DNA of 64,000 bases from Croceibacterium ferulae. GTDB lineage: Bacteria; Pseudomonadota; Alphaproteobacteria; Sphingomonadales; Sphingomonadaceae. The stretch spans positions 248,001-312,000 of the forward strand of contig NZ_QZVQ01000004.1 in assembly GCF_003660445.1 (NCBI RefSeq), in the 5' to 3' direction. The first letter of the stretch is position 1. Each line of letters starts with the position of its first letter. The notes beneath the pieces were generated by a model. It did no database searches, was not told the DNA's origin, and saw only the letters and a program-made list of their open reading frames with translations. Shown here in pieces: positions 61,566 through 64,000 of the stretch. The position numbers and the translations under genes are program-made.

Positions 61566-61913
61566 TCGGCAGGGGCCGCTGTCCTACACGCCGCAGCCTG
61601 TGGCATGGGGGGCGCATGACCGGCCCCCGACCCCACCCCCGTACTTCCGCTGGCGCCCCGTCGATGCGCTCCTCGCCCGCCCCTGCTTCCACCCCGGTGG
61701 ACAGTGTCAGGATTGTCAACTTCGTACCCGCGCATTTGTGTCGCGGACAGGTTGCAAGCGGTGCCGTGAACCGTGTCAGAGTTGTCAACTTCGCCCCGGC
61801 AGACGGGGGTGACACATCGGTTGGAAGCAACTCCCTGAACAGTGTCACCCCTGTCACCCCCGGCCCGGCGGCCCATGGTTGAACTCGGCGGCGCGCGGCA
61901 TCACATCACCGGC
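61566..61913. other. 348-base intergenic region
   Basis: No supported gene. The right half (61704-61869) holds the 69-bp tandem repeats described separately. The left half shows no clear terminator, promoter or RNA. A minus-strand frame of 156 codons crosses the region but its apparent 23-residue repeats come from the DNA repeat. Confidence 0.5.
61704..61869. repeat. 69-bp tandem repeat array, two full units and a partial third
   Basis: Units begin at 61704, 61773 and 61842, exactly 69 bases apart. The core GTGTCAGnnTTGTCAACTTCG is nearly unchanged between the first two; the rest is about 65% identical overall (45 of 69). The third unit keeps GTGTCA and TGTCA and then CCCGGC before diverging. 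Each junction reads TGRAC(A/C) or TGGACA. The core contains GTGTCA and TTGTCA half-sites, and on the minus strand reads TTGACA twice-like elements. It may be a dispersed sphingomonad intergenic repeat. Confidence 0.75.
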
Positions 61914-63323
61914 ATGTTGCAGACGCGAACGGCCGCCGAGGTGGCAGACCCCGGCGCCGGTCCCGCGTCCACGGAAGACGGCCTGCCCGCGCCCCGCCGC
62001 TGGTGGGCCATCGCCGCGGTCAGCTTCGGCACGGCGGTCATGGTGCTGGACACCAACATCGCCAATGTCGCGCTGCCGACCATCGCGCGCGACCTGGGCG
62101 TCACCAACTCCGTCGTGACCAATGTGGTCGCCATCTACCAGCTGGTGCTGGTGATGGTGCTGCTGCCCTTTGCCAGCCTGGGTGACCGGATCGGCCATCG
62201 CCGGCTGTACCAGGCCGGGCAGACGCTGTTCATGCTGGCGAGCGCGCTGTGCCTGTTCGCCAGCAGCCTGCCGGGGTTGCTGGCGCTGCGCACGGTGCAG
62301 GCGCTGGGTGCGGGCATGGCGCTCAGCGTCTCGGCCGCCATGGTGCGGCAGATCTACCCGGCGGCGAAGCTGGGCACCGGCATGGGCGTGAACTCCGTGG
62401 TGGTGGCCAGCTCGGCCGCACTGGCGCCCACGCTGGGCGGATACATCGTCGGGCACCTGCCATGGCAGTGGGTGTTCGTGGCGGCGGCCCCGCTGGCGAT
62501 CGTGTCGCTGCTGCTGGGCCGCGCGCTGCCCGATCCGGTGCGGCGCGACGTGCCGGCGCAATGGGTCAGCGGTGTGTGGAGCGCGGCCACCATGCTGCTG
62601 CTGATCGGCGGCATCCAGCTCGCGAGCCATGGCGCGCCGCTACCCGGCGTGGTGGCCGCCGTGGCCGGCGTCGCCTCGCTCGTGCTGCTGGTCCGGCGCG
62701 AACGGAAGCGGAGCGAGCCGGTGCTGCCGGTGGATCTGCTGGCGACCCCGGTCATCGGCCTGTCCGCGCTGGCGGCGATCGCCTGCTTCGTGGCCAGCGG
62801 CGCGCTGATGCTGTCGTTGCCCTTCCGGCTGGAAGGTGTGTTCGGCTACCCGCCGCAGAAGGTCGGCCTGCTGCTGCTTCCGTTTCCGCTGACCATGCTG
62901 GTCGTGTCGCCGGTTGCGGGCTGGCTGTCCGACCGCGTGGCGGCGAGCAAGCTCGGCGTCACCGGCATGGTCATCGCCATCACCGGCCTGCTGCTGCTCG
63001 CCACCATGCCGATCAGCGCGGGCGAGACCGGCATCTCCTGGCGGTTGGCGCTGGCGGCGTTGGGCTTCGGCCTGTTCTTCGCCCCCAACAGCCGCCTCCT
63101 GATCGGCCGCGCCCCGCGGGAGCGCGCGGCGGCGGCGGGCGGGCTGCTGTCCACCTCGCGCCTGCTGGGGCAGACGCTGGCGGCAGTGACGGTTGGCATC
63201 CTGCTGGCGGGCGGTTTGGGCACCTGTGCCGCGCCGCTGCTGGTATCTTGCGCGCTGGCCGTGGTGGCGGCGGGGTGCAGCCTGGCACGGTTCAGGAGCG
63301 TGCGACGACCGGCAGACGAATAG
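61914..63323 (+). CDS. MFS exporter, DHA2 (EmrB/QacA) type
   Basis: 469-aa major facilitator of the 14-helix DHA2 drug:proton antiporter family. Helix 1 and the following motif (GTAVMVLDTNIANVALPTIARDLGV) and motif A (LGDRIGHRRLYQ) are diagnostic; motif C-like sequence is in SVVVASSAALAPTLGGYI. The exported compound is unknown. ATG 61914 (MLQTRTAAEV) is preferred; ATG 61875 would add 13 residues overlapping the repeat's edge. No ribosome site is clear for either. Confidence 0.88.
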   Translation: MLQTRTAAEVADPGAGPASTEDGLPAPRRWWAIAAVSFGTAVMVLDTNIANVALPTIARDLGVTNSVVTNVVAIYQLVLVMVLLPFASLGDRIGHRRLYQAGQTLFMLASALCLFASSLPGLLALRTVQALGAGMALSVSAAMVRQIYPAAKLGTGMGVNSVVVASSAALAPTLGGYIVGHLPWQWVFVAAAPLAIVSLLLGRALPDPVRRDVPAQWVSGVWSAATMLLLIGGIQLASHGAPLPGVVAAVAGVASLVLLVRRERKRSEPVLPVDLLATPVIGLSALAAIACFVASGALMLSLPFRLEGVFGYPPQKVGLLLLPFPLTMLVVSPVAGWLSDRVAASKLGVTGMVIAITGLLLLATMPISAGETGISWRLALAALGFGLFFAPNSRLLIGRAPRERAAAAGGLLSTSRLLGQTLAAVTVGILLAGGLGTCAAPLLVSCALAVVAAGCSLARFRSVRRPADE

Positions 63324-63483
63324 CTAAGCGCTGCGGAATGACCGAGCACCACGCAGTTCCAAGGCTCAACCGGGATGGGTTTACCCTGGCGGTCCGAGAG
63401 GACAGATGCTTGGCCACCAGTAACGGCTTGCCGGAAGAGTGGCGCCTGATAATGTCTTGACTTGACAGAATAGGGGGAAGGGC

Positions 63484-64000
63484 TTGATTATCACGCTGAT
63501 CGCTGCGGCCGTGTCTGCGATCGTCATTCCAGGGGCCAATGTACGTACGGCTACTATGATTAGGGCAGACTACCCGGCTGCATTGAAGCGAGCGGGCGAG
63601 CAAGGCATCGTTGTGCAGCGTATTCTGGTCAGCCCTGACGGACGGGCGCTTAGCTGTGTCCCGGTGCAGACGATTGGCAACCCGCTGCTCGGAGAGGCAT
63701 CGTGCAAGTCATTCCTACGATGGCGCCTGGACAGGCCGAAGGGCGCAGATGGCGAGCCGATCCATGCCTTGATCCAGCCTGTTACCTACTTCGTCAGCGG
63801 ATCTGGGCCGATGAGCAGCATCCGGCGATCCGCTGACATCCAACTGAGAGCACAAGGCGTGCGTGAAAGCAGCCAAGTGCTGCTGTATGTGCAGATCGGG
63901 TCGAACGGCCGGGTATTACACTGCGGCAATTCAAAGCGGGAAGACGACCCGCTGGTGGACGCCGCCTGTGTTGTGGCGGAAGATGCAACTTGGGAGGTTG
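63484..64000 (+). CDS. secreted protein with two TonB_C-like modules, cut by window end
   Basis: Open for 172 codons to the right edge. TTG start at 63484 directly after AGGGGGAAGGG gives a hydrophobic leader (ITLIAAAVSAIVIPG), probably a signal peptide. Two related modules follow, each GR-x-L-x-C then PL-x-(E/D)-A-x-C: Gly53-Cys58 with Pro67-Cys74, and Gly142-Cys147 with Pro156-Cys162, 89 residues apart. This resembles the C-terminal domain of sphingomonad energy-transducer TonB proteins. GC content is visibly lower than in its neighbours. Gene incomplete; no membrane-anchor or proline linker typical of full TonB is seen. Confidence 0.6.
   Translation, partial: MIITLIAAAVSAIVIPGANVRTATMIRADYPAALKRAGEQGIVVQRILVSPDGRALSCVPVQTIGNPLLGEASCKSFLRWRLDRPKGADGEPIHALIQPVTYFVSGSGPMSSIRRSADIQLRAQGVRESSQVLLYVQIGSNGRVLHCGNSKREDDPLVDAACVVAEDATWEV

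Noticed and set aside
61704-61869. CRISPR array
   Set aside because: Units are directly adjacent without unique spacers, only two and a half copies exist, repeat length is 69, and no cas gene is in the window.
61406-61876. Minus-strand 156-codon frame with a 23-residue repeat
   Set aside because: The repeat is explained by the 69-bp DNA repeat, whose period is a multiple of three; the remaining sequence is low-complexity and the frame overlaps the small basic gene.
63324-63483. Promoter for the partial secreted protein
   Set aside because: TGATAAT and TTGACTTGACA sequences are present, but spacing does not give a -35/-10 pair and the latter lies too close to the start.

Overview
This window is a GC-rich, gene-dense stretch of bacterial chromosome, almost certainly from an alphaproteobacterium of the order Sphingomonadales (Erythrobacteraceae or Sphingomonadaceae). 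The placement rests on family knowledge: the pckA / chvI-chvG / hprK / rapZ / EIIA-Man / HPr block, aerobic cobaltochelatase subunits CobS and CobT, a System I cytochrome c maturation operon, and several small proteins I associate with sphingomonads. I see no insertion sequence, prophage block, integrase, rRNA operon or CRISPR array. Nearly all of it reads as core genome, apart from a low-GC tail after about 63.3 kb.

Layout. 0.1-6.3 kb: fructose-6-phosphate aldolase, cobT, cysS, two small minus-strand genes, an S24/LexA-like repressor and an MBL-fold hydrolase. 6.3-17.6 kb: a prolyl-4-hydroxylase-like oxygenase, tRNA-His(GTG), a leucine-dehydrogenase-like enzyme, the translationally coupled operon ccmCDEFGHI, kup and a prolyl oligopeptidase. 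17.7-24.9 kb: a DUF4403 lipoprotein, then a minus-strand run (thpR, hdeD, MpaB-like, GST, SRPBCC, two VOC proteins, DUF1428) facing an HxlR regulator. 24.9-38.7 kb: cobS, PBP1A, truA-fmt, recR, def, DUF1622, an EamA exporter, a BlaI-M56 pair with clear operator dyads, fhs, rmuC and a lipoprotein. 38.7-46.1 kb: TrmH, then the regulatory PTS / two-component block opposite pckA. 46.1-55.5 kb: a secreted HExxH-TPR protein, DUF3597, an alpha/beta hydrolase, two tandem cysteine desulfurases plus an ISC-type ferredoxin, a PfpI-like protein, parC and a duplicated-module secreted protein. 55.8-64 kb: GNAT-DUF1285-NUDIX-cca, topA with a basic tail and a coupled small protein, a 69-bp tandem repeat array, a DHA2-type MFS exporter and a partial secreted protein with two TonB_C-like modules.

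How the genes work together. The ccm genes mature c-type cytochromes. The PTS block has no sugar permease, so it looks like a phosphorylation-based signalling chain (HPrK, HPr, EIIA, RapZ, ChvG/ChvI) next to the gluconeogenic entry enzyme PckA. fmt and def handle formyl-methionine at the start and end of initiation, and fhs makes formyl-tetrahydrofolate for the same step. The desulfurase/ferredoxin operon supplies sulfur and electrons for Fe-S assembly. Many genes overlap by 1-4 bases and about a quarter start with GTG or TTG, so translational coupling is common.

No clearly new multi-gene system was found. The strongest unexplained signals are the 69-bp repeats at 61.7 kb, the two-module secreted protein running off the right edge, a hairpin that would sequester a ribosome binding site at 47.7 kb, the doubled cysteine desulfurases, and operator-like dyads at the S24 and BlaI promoters. 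All are from reading the sequence; no database search was run.
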